Shown: positions 12,521 to 27,100 of the stretch, in pieces | Numbering within the stretch: the first letter of the stretch is position 1 | Layout: the number at the start of each line of letters is the position of its first letter | DNA from: Paracentrotus lividus | Lineage: Eukaryota; Echinodermata; Echinoidea; Camarodonta; Echinidae | Length of the DNA stretch: 64,000 bases | Direction of reading: 5' to 3' | Assembly: GCA_940671915.1 (NCBI GenBank) | Contig: CALNVZ010000174.1 | Span: 77,517,473 to 77,581,472 of the forward strand | Made by a program: the position numbers and the translations under genes | The notes under the pieces: model-generated | What the model was told of the DNA's origin: nothing | Databases searched by the model: none | What the model saw: the letters and a program-made list of their open reading frames with translations, nothing else

Positions 12521-15500
12521 AAAACGAAGAAGACAAAAAGAAATGCGGCCATGACTTTAATTTAACAACTACATATATCATGGATTAACAACCATGATAC
12601 CCAGTGACATTCAGAAGGATATACTCAAAGAACATTTTACGATATGTTATAATCTGAAGGAACAAGATTATGGTTACGATTTCCTCTTGACGACGTGGAA
12701 CTATCCCAAACTTGGACTATATCGCTTCGAGATATTAGCCTTAGTACATGGGACAGGGAAAAGCCTGGACTCAAGCCAAAGTGTTTTCCTATTTTTTAAA
12801 CATCGGAAAGAAGTCGAAATTGCCCAAATTTCATCCCAAGTTTCAACAAGATAGCTAGTGAGATAAGGTCAATACCTCAACGCGATTGGACGTTGATATG
12901 CAATGTAATCTCGCGAGGAAATAACGAAAGAAGAAAAATCCCTAGAAATCGTCGTTTTGGAGAGTGCGTTTCTCTGGGGAACCATTCCGATGTAATTATC
13001 GAATGAATAACAGGAAAGCTTGAATTGTACAATGGGACCGATCTATATCTGCCATTTATATTTAAAAAATAATGTTGAAACGAAATGTGCTAGGTAGGTT
13101 AGGGCAGGATGAAACATAGCTCATGTTTTATGTTGTAATGCTGCCCCTGATAACCTCTTTCCCAAGGCTCAACAATAGCAATCTACGAACTTTTGTATAA
13201 GCTACACGTCGATTCTTCAATTGACATAAAAGGTATATCTTGAATAAAAATATCGTAGGTAAGTTAGAGAAGGTGAATCTTAGCTCCGTCTCTTCTTGTA
13301 ATGTTTCTCATGATAACCCATTTCTCGAGGTTGAATGAATTTCAGAATAGAATAATGTGATATACCATGTAAGCCTTTAGTTACAAGTTTTTGTTTTTCA
13401 TTATTATTTTCTGGCAAATACATGAATTTATTATCATGACTATGCGACGCAGTCGTTAGGTTTACGTGTCCGATATGTACAATTTTTTTGAGTGTTTTTG
13501 GGGTCGTACAAAACAAAATGAGGTGATAATTATTTACGTGGATTTCCAAGTATCATATCGTCATCAACTGTAATTCTTTATCTGCTGTGGTAAATGGATG
13601 GCTGGAAAGGTTCTGCTGCAAATTGCTGGCCTATCTAACTGATCACTTACTCACAACCAGATGTGTCTAGGACAGTTTAATTCATTATAGAGTCAAACAT
13701 TCCTAATGTTGTGGTGTGATTCACATCCTTTGAATCGTAATTGGTCATGAAAGATAACTCACCATACGTCATACTCTTTATTTTCCAAATGGTTACAAAC
13801 ATTAGAGCACATACCCTATGCCTAGTAATATCAAGTCCATATAATGTAGAACAAGAGGTCTGGACATACTTATGGTCAATTTAGGTAGAAGTAAGTTGGC
13901 CTCATTACTTCAATTTTTTGGACCAACAATTTTCGACAAACATCTTACGGTATCAAAGTTTTCAGACAGATTTGAAAACCGAATATGCCCCCATAGTAAA
14001 TAAGCTATAGTGCTTTCATGGTTTATCCTGTCAAGCTTATATGAATGATGTTTATATTTATATTTTGTACTTGACAAATAAATCAAATCAAATCAAATCA
14101 AACGGTATTCATGTTATTTAACTTGTCTTCTTCACTGTAAACACCAATAATACCCAAACTCACTAGCTTGTTGAGGGATGGAGACTTGGCGCAAAAATTG
14201 AAAGATGACGATTAAGAATAATTTAAAACTAGATAATCCTCGCGCGACCCGGTCGAAATAATATGCCTCCTGCCATTGCCAGATCAGAAATATATGACAC
14301 ATTCATCTATTCACTTCTTTATACCACAGACACCTTTTGACCTTGACCTCTTGACCTTGTAACCACAAAATCTAATCAGATTAATTGTCACCCTAGTATG
14401 CACACATGTACCAAGTATGAAATGATCTTGTCAAATGGTGTTGAGTTATCAAAAGAACAAGCTTTTTTAAAACCTATTTGACCTCTGACCTATTGACCTT
14501 GTGAACCCAAATCTTCTTTGATCATTGCCAGCGCCCAGTATGCACTACATGTACTAAATAATAAAATGATTAGTAATTAACGTTGAGTTTAAAATTGAAA
14601 GAATTGTAAAAGTCTATTTTCACATTTTTATTTTGGGGACCCTTTCTGGTTGGGCCTTTGACCTTTACCTTGTGACCCCAAATCTAATCAGATCATTGTC
14701 ACGCTTCAGTATGCCACACATGAACAGACCAATGAGGATGATCCGTTCAAACGGTTCTGAGTTATAATGAGAACAAGCTATTTTACTATTTATTGACCTC
14801 TGTTGACCTTTGACTTTTGACCTTGTGACCCAAAATCTAATCAGTCATTGTCACCTCAGTATGCACACATGTACCAAGAATGAAGATGATAAGTGAAACA
14901 ATTTCCTGATGTATTGTGAGAACGAGCTATTTTCACCCATTTATTGACCTCTGTGACCTTTGACTTTGACCTCGTGACCCAAAATCTTAATCAGATCATT
15001 GTCACCTCAGTTATGCACACATGTACCAAGAATGAAGATCATCCGTCAAACGGTTCTTAAGTTATACGTTGAGAACGAAAGTGGGACGACACGTACGGAC
15101 GTACGTACGGACGGACAACCGAAACATAATGCCTCTCCGGCGAGACTTTCGTCGCGGAAGGTGCATAAAAATGTGTCACGAAGGCAGAAAAGCAGAGTTG
15201 ACATTTTTATTTTACACTGCGAAAATTTTCGCACGAGAGTGTGGGGCGACAAACGTTTAGGGAAACAAAACGGGTGGAAATATTAATTCGTTTTTATTAT
15301 GAGGAAATAGTATGATTGCACCGAAATAGACTATAGATATAGATCTTACCAATGCCGTCATTATCATGGTCTTTCTGACTAGCGTTGGGAATATCGGGAC
15401 AGTTATCCAGATTATCTTGATGTCCATCACCGTCCACGTCTTCATCCGTGTCGCATTCATCGCCCACGTTATCATCATCGGTATCAACCTGCAAATGAAA

Positions 15501-18500
15501 AAAAAAAAAAGAAGACAAATTGGATTAAGATTGATGCAAAATTAGAAATAACCAATAACAAAAAAAGAGAAAAATAAAAATGCATACAATATAAATTTTG
15601 AGCAGATCCACCCTCGTATATATATGAATAGCATAATAGTATTGTTTTAATTTCATGATTTATAAATATTTCATACTGTCTGTAAATGAATAAATATGAA
15701 TTGGACTGAACTTCTCTTCTTTTTCCCCTTTCAGATTTTATCTGCCTCACTGTGGATCCTTGAAAATTCTAGGCTGCAGATGGTTAGATTTACACGGATA
15801 GTGAGTTCTTACATAGATATGTAATTCCATGTAATCCTTGCTTTTTATTTCCTTACCATTATTCCACATTATTTTTATCTGCAAATTTCGTAAATCTTTT
15901 TTTCCCTCCATAGTTGGTTGATCTGAAGTGAGAAACGCGCGGGAAAAGAAATGCTCGTTTTTATATATACGTGGATAAATCCTAAAGGTACTACCAGCAT
16001 GACTAGGTTAAGGTTTCATGGATAAACTATACTTGAGACGGACATACGGAACTGTTACAGACAGACGTACCTGTTGAGGATTGAAGTCGAATGGACAGTT
16101 ATCACAGAGATCACCAAGACCATCTAGATCACTGTCGTCTTGGTTGGCGTTAGCATGTTTGGGGCAGTTATCTATAAAGTTGTCGTATCCTGTCAATATT
16201 AAAGAGGTAAATTGAAATGAATTGATCTTTTTGTTGACTTTACAGCTTCTCTTGACCAAACCAATATAAAACACGCAATGAACATTTATCAATCAAAACA
16301 TTACACTTTAACATAAGATTTCGGAACATACATGTATAAGTCAAACGGGATAATTTTCCTGTTGTATGGTATTTGCAATGTGCGTTTTGGATAGAAAAAT
16401 AAGGGGGGGGGGGAATACTATAGTTTCTTTCAAAATAAGAATAACAAAAACCGAACAACCTAAGATCAGAACATGTTTCGGAGTTTGACACTCATGCATC
16501 CCTAACCAAAATTACAAACCTTTTATAATCTTTACTGCCATTTTGAGTTTGCTAATATTTCAGCACCATTATTGATATCATCCTTTTGTAAATAATAAAT
16601 ATTTTACCGTCGTTGTCGATGTCATCATCGCAAGCGTCACCAAACTCGTCGCCATCGACGTTCTCTTGTCTGGGATTAGAATGAGTTGGGCAGTTATCAC
16701 ATTCATCACCAACCTTATCACGGTCACGATCTCCCTGCCATCGGTTAGCTGTAAACTGACAGTTATCCTATCAAGAAAAGAAAAACAAAATATCGTTATG
16801 ATTTATCCAACTTTTTCAAACATTTTTGATGTATATTTATGTGGATACTAATTCGAAACATAATAAAAAGCAACAAAGTATTCACAAATACAAAGGAAGG
16901 CTATAGTTAGAGCATGAATTAATTTGTCGTAATGTATTATTAACTATCGCTTTAGTTTGTTTGTTTGCCTTTTTTAAAGAGTATTCGTACATGTTTTTCG
17001 TTTCTCTCTCTCCTCTCTCTTTTCAAAAGTATATGTTCAATTTATTTGAAGTATAAATCAACCGCATATTGCTTAAAACAGAATTAGCCTGGCCAAATAA
17101 ACATAGCTGGAGTCCCTCTTCCAGATTAAAAAAAAAGAAGAAAAAAAAAAAAGAAGAAAAACATGATTGGCAACCCAAAACGATGTTCATGAACTTTATT
17201 TTTGAATGATATACACGTACATGAACTATGTTATCATTAGACAATAAACTCTAACACAAGAATAAGAATAACAACAAGAATAATAAATATATTTATTTAC
17301 CCTATCATCCCTGATACCGTCATCATCATCGTCATCATCACAGGCATCACCCTCACCATCATGATCGCTGTCTTCTTGCCCACTGTTTGGTATGCTCGGA
17401 CAATTATCCTGTCCAAAGAAAAATAGAAACAAGATGAAGTTTTCTTCGTTGTGGTATTCAAATGCTGTTTTTGATAATTACAAGAAACATGCCACTGCTA
17501 CCTTGTGGAAGATTTACACACAGATTTTACCGATGAAATTGAGAGTACCACAATTTCATTGTACATTTTACGATTATAATAGATTTGTATAATAGCACAT
17601 TTTCTGTATCAGACTGGCTACATGACTGTGAATCGTTCCGTTAACAATTTAATTTTTACTAAGAATTCTAGACAATTTAAGAATTATATGTAAAAACTTT
17701 ACACCTTGTTGAAATTTATTATCTATACTTGTATAGCACATACATGTATAGGTAAAATTTGAGTACCAAATGATAAGTTAATAATGTTAATGAGAGTGGA
17801 TATTCTCTATGAAAGTGATACAGAATTGGTCAAGCGCGGCGATTTCATGTCACGACTGGGGGGGGGGGACGGAAACACCCGAAAGTGAAAAATAATATAC
17901 TCAAAATTCGCATACTTCGCACATTATGTAGAAACGAAAATTTTGCCTTATAAATAAATTTAGCATTGTATTTGACATACATTTTACCTCTTTATTAGCT
18001 TCACAAGCTAATCACTACATAAAAATAAGTTAAGATTTAAAAATCGAGGGGGGGGGGATGATCCCCCCAGAAAAAAAAATCGAGGGGGGACACGTCCCCC
18101 CCCCCTGTCCCCCCCGGGATCGCAGCCAATGGAATTGGTAAGCTTTTCTAATGGAGAGGTAGGTTTATAGAGGAGAATGATTATACAGTGACAATGTCTC
18201 ACGTTGTACAATTGGTACGTTGGTATCTAAAAGAGCATATCCTTGATTATATTTTCCCTTGCAGTTAATTTTAGCCCCATATGGTCATTGCACGACCCAT
18301 TACTTATGACAGTATGACGTACACATGTCACATTATGATGATAATGCATATCGCTACTTGAAACATTATTAATGCCTGGAAAGAGAAGAGGGATTTCTAA
18401 CATCCCATTCCTAATCCATAGGAGTTCCCGATGAGTTCCCGAGTGAAATCACAGGTAGGGTGTATTGTTCAGGATAAGAGTTAAACGGGAAAGGAAGGGG

Positions 18501-21500
18501 TATGGTAAAAGGGGTATGCGTCAATGTTCCAAAAATACATAAAATGTATTATATATACCTCAAATTATGCAATTCTAGGGTGTTTCGGAGGACTTTTTTG
18601 TTGTTGCTAACTTCTATAACGAATAGTATACGAAATCAGAGGGCAGATATTGCATACTATACTATTCACGAATATAATGTATAGGACTTATTTGCTTATG
18701 TATTAGTATCGACCATTATATGGCACAATATATTGATTATCAGCAAAACATATGAACGAAGAACATTTTATATCAAAATCATCATTTATCCTGAATAATT
18801 ACTTGTACGTGTACCTGTCATGTATGGCTAATCCCATTTAACTGCAGAGAATTAAAAACTTAAATGGAGAATATGATTAATAATCAGCAAAATCATAACA
18901 ATCTAATGAAAATGTATTTATGATAAAGAATATACAGGTACCTTTGAACAATGCATGTAGGCACCAAGACCCTGGCAATTCAAATCCATATCCGGTCTAC
19001 CATCCAAATCACTGTCGAGTCCACATGCATATCCGTCTCCAGCGTATCCAGTTCGGCACTGTAATCATACAAAACAACATTAACATGAAAATAATAAAGA
19101 GGTAGACATATACTTTGATTTCATGAATAATCAGGTATAATGATAAACAGAATATAGCCTTGTAGAAAATAATATTAAAAGTAACAACCAAAAGAAAAGA
19201 GAGAGAGAGAGAGAAAAAAAAAAATTGGGGCAAACAAAATGAATACTACTATTACTAATATACTACTATACTACTGACTAACTATACTCATTATACTATA
19301 CACTACTATTACTACACTATACTACTACTAACCTACTAACTACTACTACTAATTACTTACACTACTACTGACTATCACTGATACTACTACACTACTACTA
19401 ACATAATTTTTTTTTTTTTTTTTTTTTTTTTTTGACCCTCCGATAGGCCATTTTATTTTAGAAAACAACATAATTGAATACATTATAGAGCAATATTGCA
19501 GCAAAATAAAATACATATATGAATGTCTCTACAGTTATAATGCGTTTCCTGAACAATATAGCATAGAGAAAATTACAGCAAAAAAGGGATTTGCTTTATA
19601 CACAGAGCATACATTGATAAATAATTAATTAACACCAATTAATAACATAAAGGTTGAGAATGGTTTGGGATTTGAAATAAGATTATTTACTAACCATCAA
19701 ATTCTATCAAAATTTAACCATTTTTTATCAAATTTAGTCAGTTTTGTTAAGCAAGTATACTATGCCTCTCATTTAAGTAACAGTTCCTAATACATTGCTT
19801 AATTGTTATGAAAGTCGGTATGAGTTTTTTGTATTCGAGAGCAAATATATAATTGTTGTTTGGTCCAAATTATAACACAATTCAAAGCATCATTTCTTTT
19901 TTCTATAAAACCTAACAATAATGTATCAATGAGAATCCTCTATTCTACAACGTGTTACATTATATAACCAGTCGGTCAAACGACTCCAGATCAATGGTCA
20001 CTTACAAAATTAAAGAAATGCACCATATCTTCCTCTTCTCTTCACAACAAAGAACAGTTCTTGTCTAAAAGTTATATTAAATTTTACAAGATCCTTTATT
20101 CAAAAACAATATCCTGTTAGAGTCTATATTGAAAATATCTTACTGTTGTATGCATTTACAGAGCGAAACAACACCCTGAATAATATGCATATATTTATCA
20201 TCAAATAATACACCATCTGCATACATCTGTTACATAATATTTCAAGTGATCATCCCTTTCTTTTAACATGATATGATATATATGTCACATCCTTTTTTTT
20301 TCTTTCAACAAGTTTGAAACATACGCAGGGCATAATGGTTCATTACTTTCAAATTACAACTTTCTAACTGAGATTTATATTTACTTTTATGAATTTGACA
20401 AAGTGCATAATAATGAGGAAATTGGAATTTTGATTGAAATTTTTTCACACTCTTCTCGTACTAAAATATTTTCCTTGATCATCTAACAAATCGTTTATAA
20501 AACGGATTGCCTTTATTCCCACACATTCTTTCAAAAATATACCTTTTCCTCAATTTAATTATAGAATTGCACCATATAGGAGTTGCTTGCCAAAAGAGAA
20601 GTGCATTGACATGGCGAACTAAAAAAGCAAGTATTTGAAAAAGTTCCTTCCAAAAACAATTTCTAACCATAAACTGATAATTAGTGAAAAAATATCACCC
20701 TTACCCCATTCATGATGATAGCGGCCGTAAAAATTGCATACATTAAATGGGTAACTTATTTCACATGAATTCAGCAATATTCGTCTAATCCATGTCAGTT
20801 TCAAAGCTCTAGAAAAATGTACAATCAACCATTTTAAGTCCACCATTTCATAAGAAAAACAATTTGTTTCCTGCTTATTTTTATAGGTTTTCCCTTCCAT
20901 ATGAATTAAAAAAGAGACATTTATTGCTTTTGAAGATGTTCAGATGGATTTGGAATGGACATAAACAAATGGTAATATTGTTGAAACAAGTAAAGATTTT
21001 ACAAGAACCAGCGACCAAAGACAGAAATGTTACGCTTTTTGACCAGGATTCATATTGCTTTGGTTTATCAAATATTCTATCATACATTGAAATGCCGGAA
21101 GCGTCTAAGTCATACAAAAATCTATTCCCAATACTTAACAAATTGTCTGATTAACAACGATTAATGTAGTCCCATGTAGATGATGTAAATCAATTTTAAC
21201 TGTTTTTTTCAAGGATCCAATACACAATATCTGAGTCTTTGTGACATTAATATTACTACTACTAATAATAATAATAATACTAATCATAATAATAAAAAGA
21301 GAGAGCCGAGACAGTTGTTGACGTTAGAGTTTCCTTTTCTCATTTTGCAGTACAATATTTGTTGAGAAAGGATAAATAATTTTGATATTGTTGACAGATG
21401 GGTCTAATGGGGAAAAACATGGTAGGGCCTATAAGTATTAAGTATTAATAGTATTATTATTATAGTAGATAGTAGTATGATTAAAAACTGAAATATGCAT

Positions 21501-24102
21501 TAATTCTGTACTATCACTTATATATTACTCATGATCTTGTACTTGTGTCTTTTATGTTATATCTTCTTTATGGCACATTTGGGAGTTAGAGAATTAGATT
21601 TCAAGTGGATTTGTGTAAGTCTTATATACTATTATTACTATTATGATTTACATAGGTTCCATCGCTCAAATAACTAATTATGGCTATCAAAGTGAAATTA
21701 TTACTATTTTTTTATTATTCATCTTGGTTTTAAATCGTTGGAACAGAAAACAATAAAAGGAAATGAAGGTGGGCAGAAAGAAACAAGGAAAGGGGATCTG
21801 CACTTTAACAGAGAGAGAGAGAGAGAGAGAGAAACCGTAAGATCAATCAACATATTATAGCAAAAGAGCTCGAAAAATGTTCATATAGCTCACAGTTTGA
21901 GTGGAAGAGTCGAGGTGAGGGGTAGGTGTGCATAATGTAAAAAAAAAACAAAATAATAATAATAATAATAATAAATAAACAAATTAATAAAATCGAACCT
22001 CATTTATGTTATCATTTATGAAATCTTTGTATGCTTTTGGCAGGAGTGACTCTCCAAAAAATGTGTTTTTCCTAGAAATAAAACACATGATTGTTATCTC
22101 TATTGGCAAATCCCCACGAAGAACACAAACTTACAGTGACGTCACGGGATGCGTGCGCACAATACACGAATGCACGAGATTGCGCAAGATTAGGAGCAGA
22201 TCTAACTAAGATGGTGAATGATCGTAAACTTTTGAGCGAAATAAAAAGTTCATCCAAGAACCATCTGATGGGCGGGAATCCTCAGAGAATTTATGTCAGA
22301 AGAAAGGGATTTACCCACAGATTGCCATCGGAATTGGCAAAGATAAGTATCTTTGTTTAAACACAAGCACATTTTGCTTTCAAAAAAAAAAAAAATAATA
22401 ATAATAATAATTTAAAAAAAAAAAAAATGACTGGGGAGCTGCGTTAAATTTTGTTTGCTGATGTGCAAATGTATCATATCTTTAAACCACAGATTTGCAG
22501 CGTTCACATAATGGATCGATTCTCAAACCATAATACTTTCCCCCAACAAAATGCTAGTAAAAGGAAAACTTTCTATTAAACTTTAATTGTTATATCATTG
22601 GCAGCAAAGGACCTCTAAAGGTCACATTGTAATGCAATACACGCACAATGAAACATCTAATTCTGAGCAGTGGTTGGAGCCAAAAGACAGTGCTAATATT
22701 TCACATTTCAACTGATTTAAACAATGAACTCAGACGTCAGATTTATATCCCTGTGGTATCGAATCACACAGGGGAGGGTGAACTCAAACCCAGCGGGTTG
22801 GTAGCATGGTGGTACGCCGACAGACCAGGCGTGTCAAGAGGTACATACAGCCTCCTGCAGCGAAAGCTATCCCAATCTTTCACTCTTCCCACCACAGAGA
22901 TACAAATCATCATAATTTTTCTCTCTTTTTTCATCTGCAGAAGTATAAACCGATTGTTATCATTTCATTTTGATACTCTTTATTTTGCGGAGAGGAGCCG
23001 TCAAATTGAATTAGGGAAGATATGCTCTGGCTGCACGGTGGCATTACAGACTCAATATATAACTATTCTCAGTTCACATTCATCATGTTCTTGTTTTTAT
23101 CTAGCTTGAAATATCTTTCGACTATCATCCACCAATGTTTTTTGTTCAACATTAAACTATTATAACATATAAAGTTTACAGATTGAAAACTGCGATGTAA
23201 ACTAAAATTTAGAACACCGATGTAGACCGAAATTGACAAATTGAAAACACCGATGTAAACTAAAATTGACATTTTGATTTTGATAGGATTAAATTCAATT
23301 GAAACATTAGCTTTTGTGAATGTTCCCACTTTGAATTTTTGTTTATAAACATATTTGTTTATCCCGAAATTGGATATTATATAATAATTAGTGGCAATTT
23401 TTGTAGTCTATGTTTAGTAACCTATTTTGTAGTCTATGTTTTGTAGTATATTTTGTAGTCTATTTTGTAGTCTATTTTTCTAGTCTAGTATAGATTTGTC
23501 TGTATAATTTGAATTCACAACATTGCCTCCAAAGCCAGACCCCCCCCCCCCGATTCATATCAATCACACATGATTATCTTGAATCCCGATGATTTTATGT
23601 TGTCTTTGAATGAAATATCATACACCATACGACCGGGGGATCAAATAAACAATATTTTGACGAATAACCTCCCAATCACCGCCCATGGAGGTATCAGAAT
23701 TCCATATATAATGTTGACATATTTATTCATTTCGGCTGCAAGGCTTTTTGAGCCGTTCTAACTCCCGATGACAGTTCACTAATGGATGGTGTGGTTGCCC
23801 AAAGTGCACCAAAGGGCGCGAACTTTGACGCGCTATCGGTATGTTACACGTGCTGTTATTCGAAATTTAGTTAGAAATTGAAAGACACATAATTATTTTA
23901 TACACCAATGTGACGATGAAATTGTGTTCAATTCGATATAATCCCAGGTATGAAGGGACAACAATATGGACCACCTATTATCCCTGATGATGGAAAGGAA
24001 AAAACATATTCCTATCCTATCACTATTCTATTTAAAATGATTTAAAAATGGTAATTTTATAAACCATTTATGATGTATTCTAAAATTTTTAAATCATTGA
24101 TA

Positions 24103-24137
<35 letters not shown>

Positions 24138-27100
24138 AATGATGATGTTGTTGTTGATGATGAAGATAATGATGATGGTGGTGAATATATAAAATAAAAT
24201 CAAACACACATAATATCATGAATATGCACCATAATCATACTGTAAACAGCTTTTGCCATCCCCTGTTAAGATTTGTCAAATTTGCTACACGACTAGAGGG
24301 CATATTTCGACGCGGCGTGGCCATATCCAATGACACTTCCTGGAAAATAATTTCCCGCACATGAATTTAGACAAAATGCCACAATTTGGTGGCAAATTTT
24401 GATTGATTTGAAAAATAAACATCATTCAACTTGGGTAGCAGCATTGCCTGCTGTGCGAAGCTAATGTGAAATCAGATAAATGGGGATGAAGGTTCAGTCT
24501 AAACAAAAAAACAGAATGCTGACATCGACTAGTGGGCGCAAAAGGACTCCCACCCCTACAAGCACTCACCATATCATAATTGTTATAGTTCTCAATTTAG
24601 ATTGAAAATAGCAGTCAAAGGCCGAAATAAGTTGAAATTGAATAGGTACAAAATTCCAAGGACATACATTGCATCAATAGTTCTTTCATTAATGATGAAA
24701 TACATTCTCATTACATTATGATTACACTGCAACAAACATAAATTAAGAACGAAATAATTTAAATTAAAATGAAAAGGATACAGCCATTATTTGATATTGG
24801 GGTGACTATAGAAACCAACAATTTGTTCGACATGGAGAAGTCATAGCAACTTTAAATGTCACTTTAAACAATTTTTATGAAGTAACAAAGGGCTATTCTT
24901 GCCCCTCTTCATTGGGCAATATACGTTGATAAATAGGGGACAGGATGTTAGTTACATCCGGGTAGCCAGGTACCTACCTACCTACCTACCAGGTCGGCTA
25001 GACTGCCGAGACCTAGTACGAATCCTCCAGTTATCCCTGTTGTGCATGCAGATTCTTCCGAAGCTGTCTGTTCCAACTACCCCAGCATCCGATTTCATGA
25101 TGTCTAGGTATGTCTTGGCGTTTTCTACCACGCCCCGACGTCCATGCGGTGCTGACATTTGTTGACTTCAAAAAGCTTTCGATTCAATCCATCGCAAGAA
25201 GATGATGAAAATACTAAAAGCCTACGGTACCACCAAATCTACTAAATGCCATTAACAAATGTACACTAACACAAGGGCTAAAGTTGTAACACAGATGGAG
25301 AGACGGAAGAATTTAAACATTCGTCAGGAGTCCTGCAAGGAGATACTCTTGCACCCTTCCTCTTTATTATAGTTCTCGACTATCTCTGAACAGCTACAGA
25401 TGGTCCAGGAGCCGAGCTTGGATTTATTGTAACTCAAGAAAGATCTAGAAGAGTCCAAGCAGTCAGAATTACAGATTTAGATTTTGCTGACGACATCTGC
25501 CTGTTAGCAATCAGATCGACGAGGCTCAACACTTCTGCAAAGGATAGAAGTAGAATGTAGCAAGGTTGGGCTTGGACTTAACTCCAGAAAAACAGAGTTT
25601 ATGACATACAATGTACCAGAACATGACTCACTGAGGACAAGTCATGGTAATGCCCTAAAGAGGTAGAGGACTTTAAATACCTGGATCATGGGTAAATTCA
25701 ACCGAAACTGATGTCAAGATCAGGAGGGCAATAGCCTGGAAAGCTCTCAATAAAATGAGTGCTGTCTGGAAGTCTCACTTGTCCCGAGGTATCAAACTAG
25801 GCTTCTTCATTGCAACTGTGGAAACAATACTGCTGTACGGCTGTGAAGCATGGACAGTCCAAGCTGGAGATGCTTATAATTGTGATGTTACACAAGAATG
25901 CTCAGAACGGTGCTCAACATCAACTGGAGAAACACATACAAACAGACGCTCTATGGAAAACACCAAAATAGGTGACAAGATAGCAACAAGAAGAATGCAG
26001 CTTGCTGGTCATTGTTTTCGACACCCAGAGTTGGCCGCCAGCAGTCCATCCTTTGGGAGCCCACGCATGGACGTAGCCAGGTAGTGGTGCCTAATGATGG
26101 GTCTTCAGGAGGGGGGGGGGGGCTTACGGCTAATTTCTAAAGCAGTTTGTATCTTCCCTGAAAATTGAGCCGCAAGACAGGAATCCCAAGTTAAAAGGAG
26201 GTAATATCGAAATAGACTTGACCCCATGAAGCAATACACGAGAGATTCAACTCGACCACGAAAGGAACATTAGACTTACCCGGCATCCGTACTGCGGTTG
26301 ACTGTAGGGACCGAAGAACGTACACTTTGCATCGGCAGCACAATCGTGGGTGCCTTCTGTACATGGGTTGATGGGAATACATTGCTGTAAGGTAAAAACA
26401 AGAAAATATATGTAAGATTTCTTACAAGGAAATTTAATTACCATCTTAACATGGTTTCATTAAACCTTCAAATGAGAACAAGGACAAAACAATTAATTTA
26501 TGGTTTTGGAATGTATATATTTTTGTGAAGGTTTTTTTTCAAATAAGGTCTAGGACAATATGATCATATTCGTTTATTTTTATAATTATTTTTTTTTTAA
26601 GAGAACAGAGTCTGCGCATAAGATAACATAATTATGGGTCATTTTGGGTTTATCAAAGACCTGTAAAAAATTACTGTATTTTCTACAGTAAATTATACCG
26701 GCAACCCTGCTGCAAGGTAAACAACGTCACATTTTACAGTATGATTCTATATAGATTAAGATAATTTACTGATGAAAGTAACTTACTGTAATATAAAATT
26801 ACGCTAAGTTACCATGTTGCAGAGTATCATTATATTAACTGTAAAAACTACAGTATTTTTTAAAATATTTTTTTGAAAGTGTAAGGATAATCTACCGGAA
26901 GCAAATTGATAGAGACCATGAACTTATTCATAAAGTACAAAGTTAAGACACCATACATTGATTTTAAAAAGTGGCAATCTCAAGATTATAGTGAAGTCAG
27001 AACGTAGGTCATATCACATGACCTAACCAGTTAACCCCGCTTTTGTCTGACATTGAACTCACATCACAACACAACTAGACCAAACTCCTCAATTTCTCCA

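Larger units (their letters stand above)
12255..15349 (-). other. Intron with poly(A) run and repeat arrays
   Basis: 3095 bases. It contains a 40-base A run (12477-12516), a diverged tandem pair near 13087-13330, a LINE-like 3' tail near 14060-14101, and the TGACCT-rich array 14330-15080 with its ACGTACGGACGG tail. No exon is recognised. Confidence 0.7.
19059..26279 (-). other. 7.2-kb intron with two LINE relics and microsatellites
   Basis: Contains an ACT-rich repeat (19235-19405), a LINE relic with poly(A) tail on the minus strand (19407-20900), a second ACT/AAT-rich patch (21250-21300), (GA)n near 21812, (AAT)n near 21955, short tandem repeats at 23175-23272 and 23400-23490, a GAT microsatellite at 24100-24183, and a plus-strand reverse-transcriptase pseudogene (25156-26085). 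No thrombospondin exon is missing here, since phase 0 joins cleanly. Confidence 0.75.

Noticed and set aside
22648-23109. 153-residue plus-strand open frame
   Set aside because: No domain, codon pattern or splice structure supports it. The TAGCATGGTGGTACGCC phrase near 22801 is weakly A-box-like, but no B box follows, so a SINE call was not made either.
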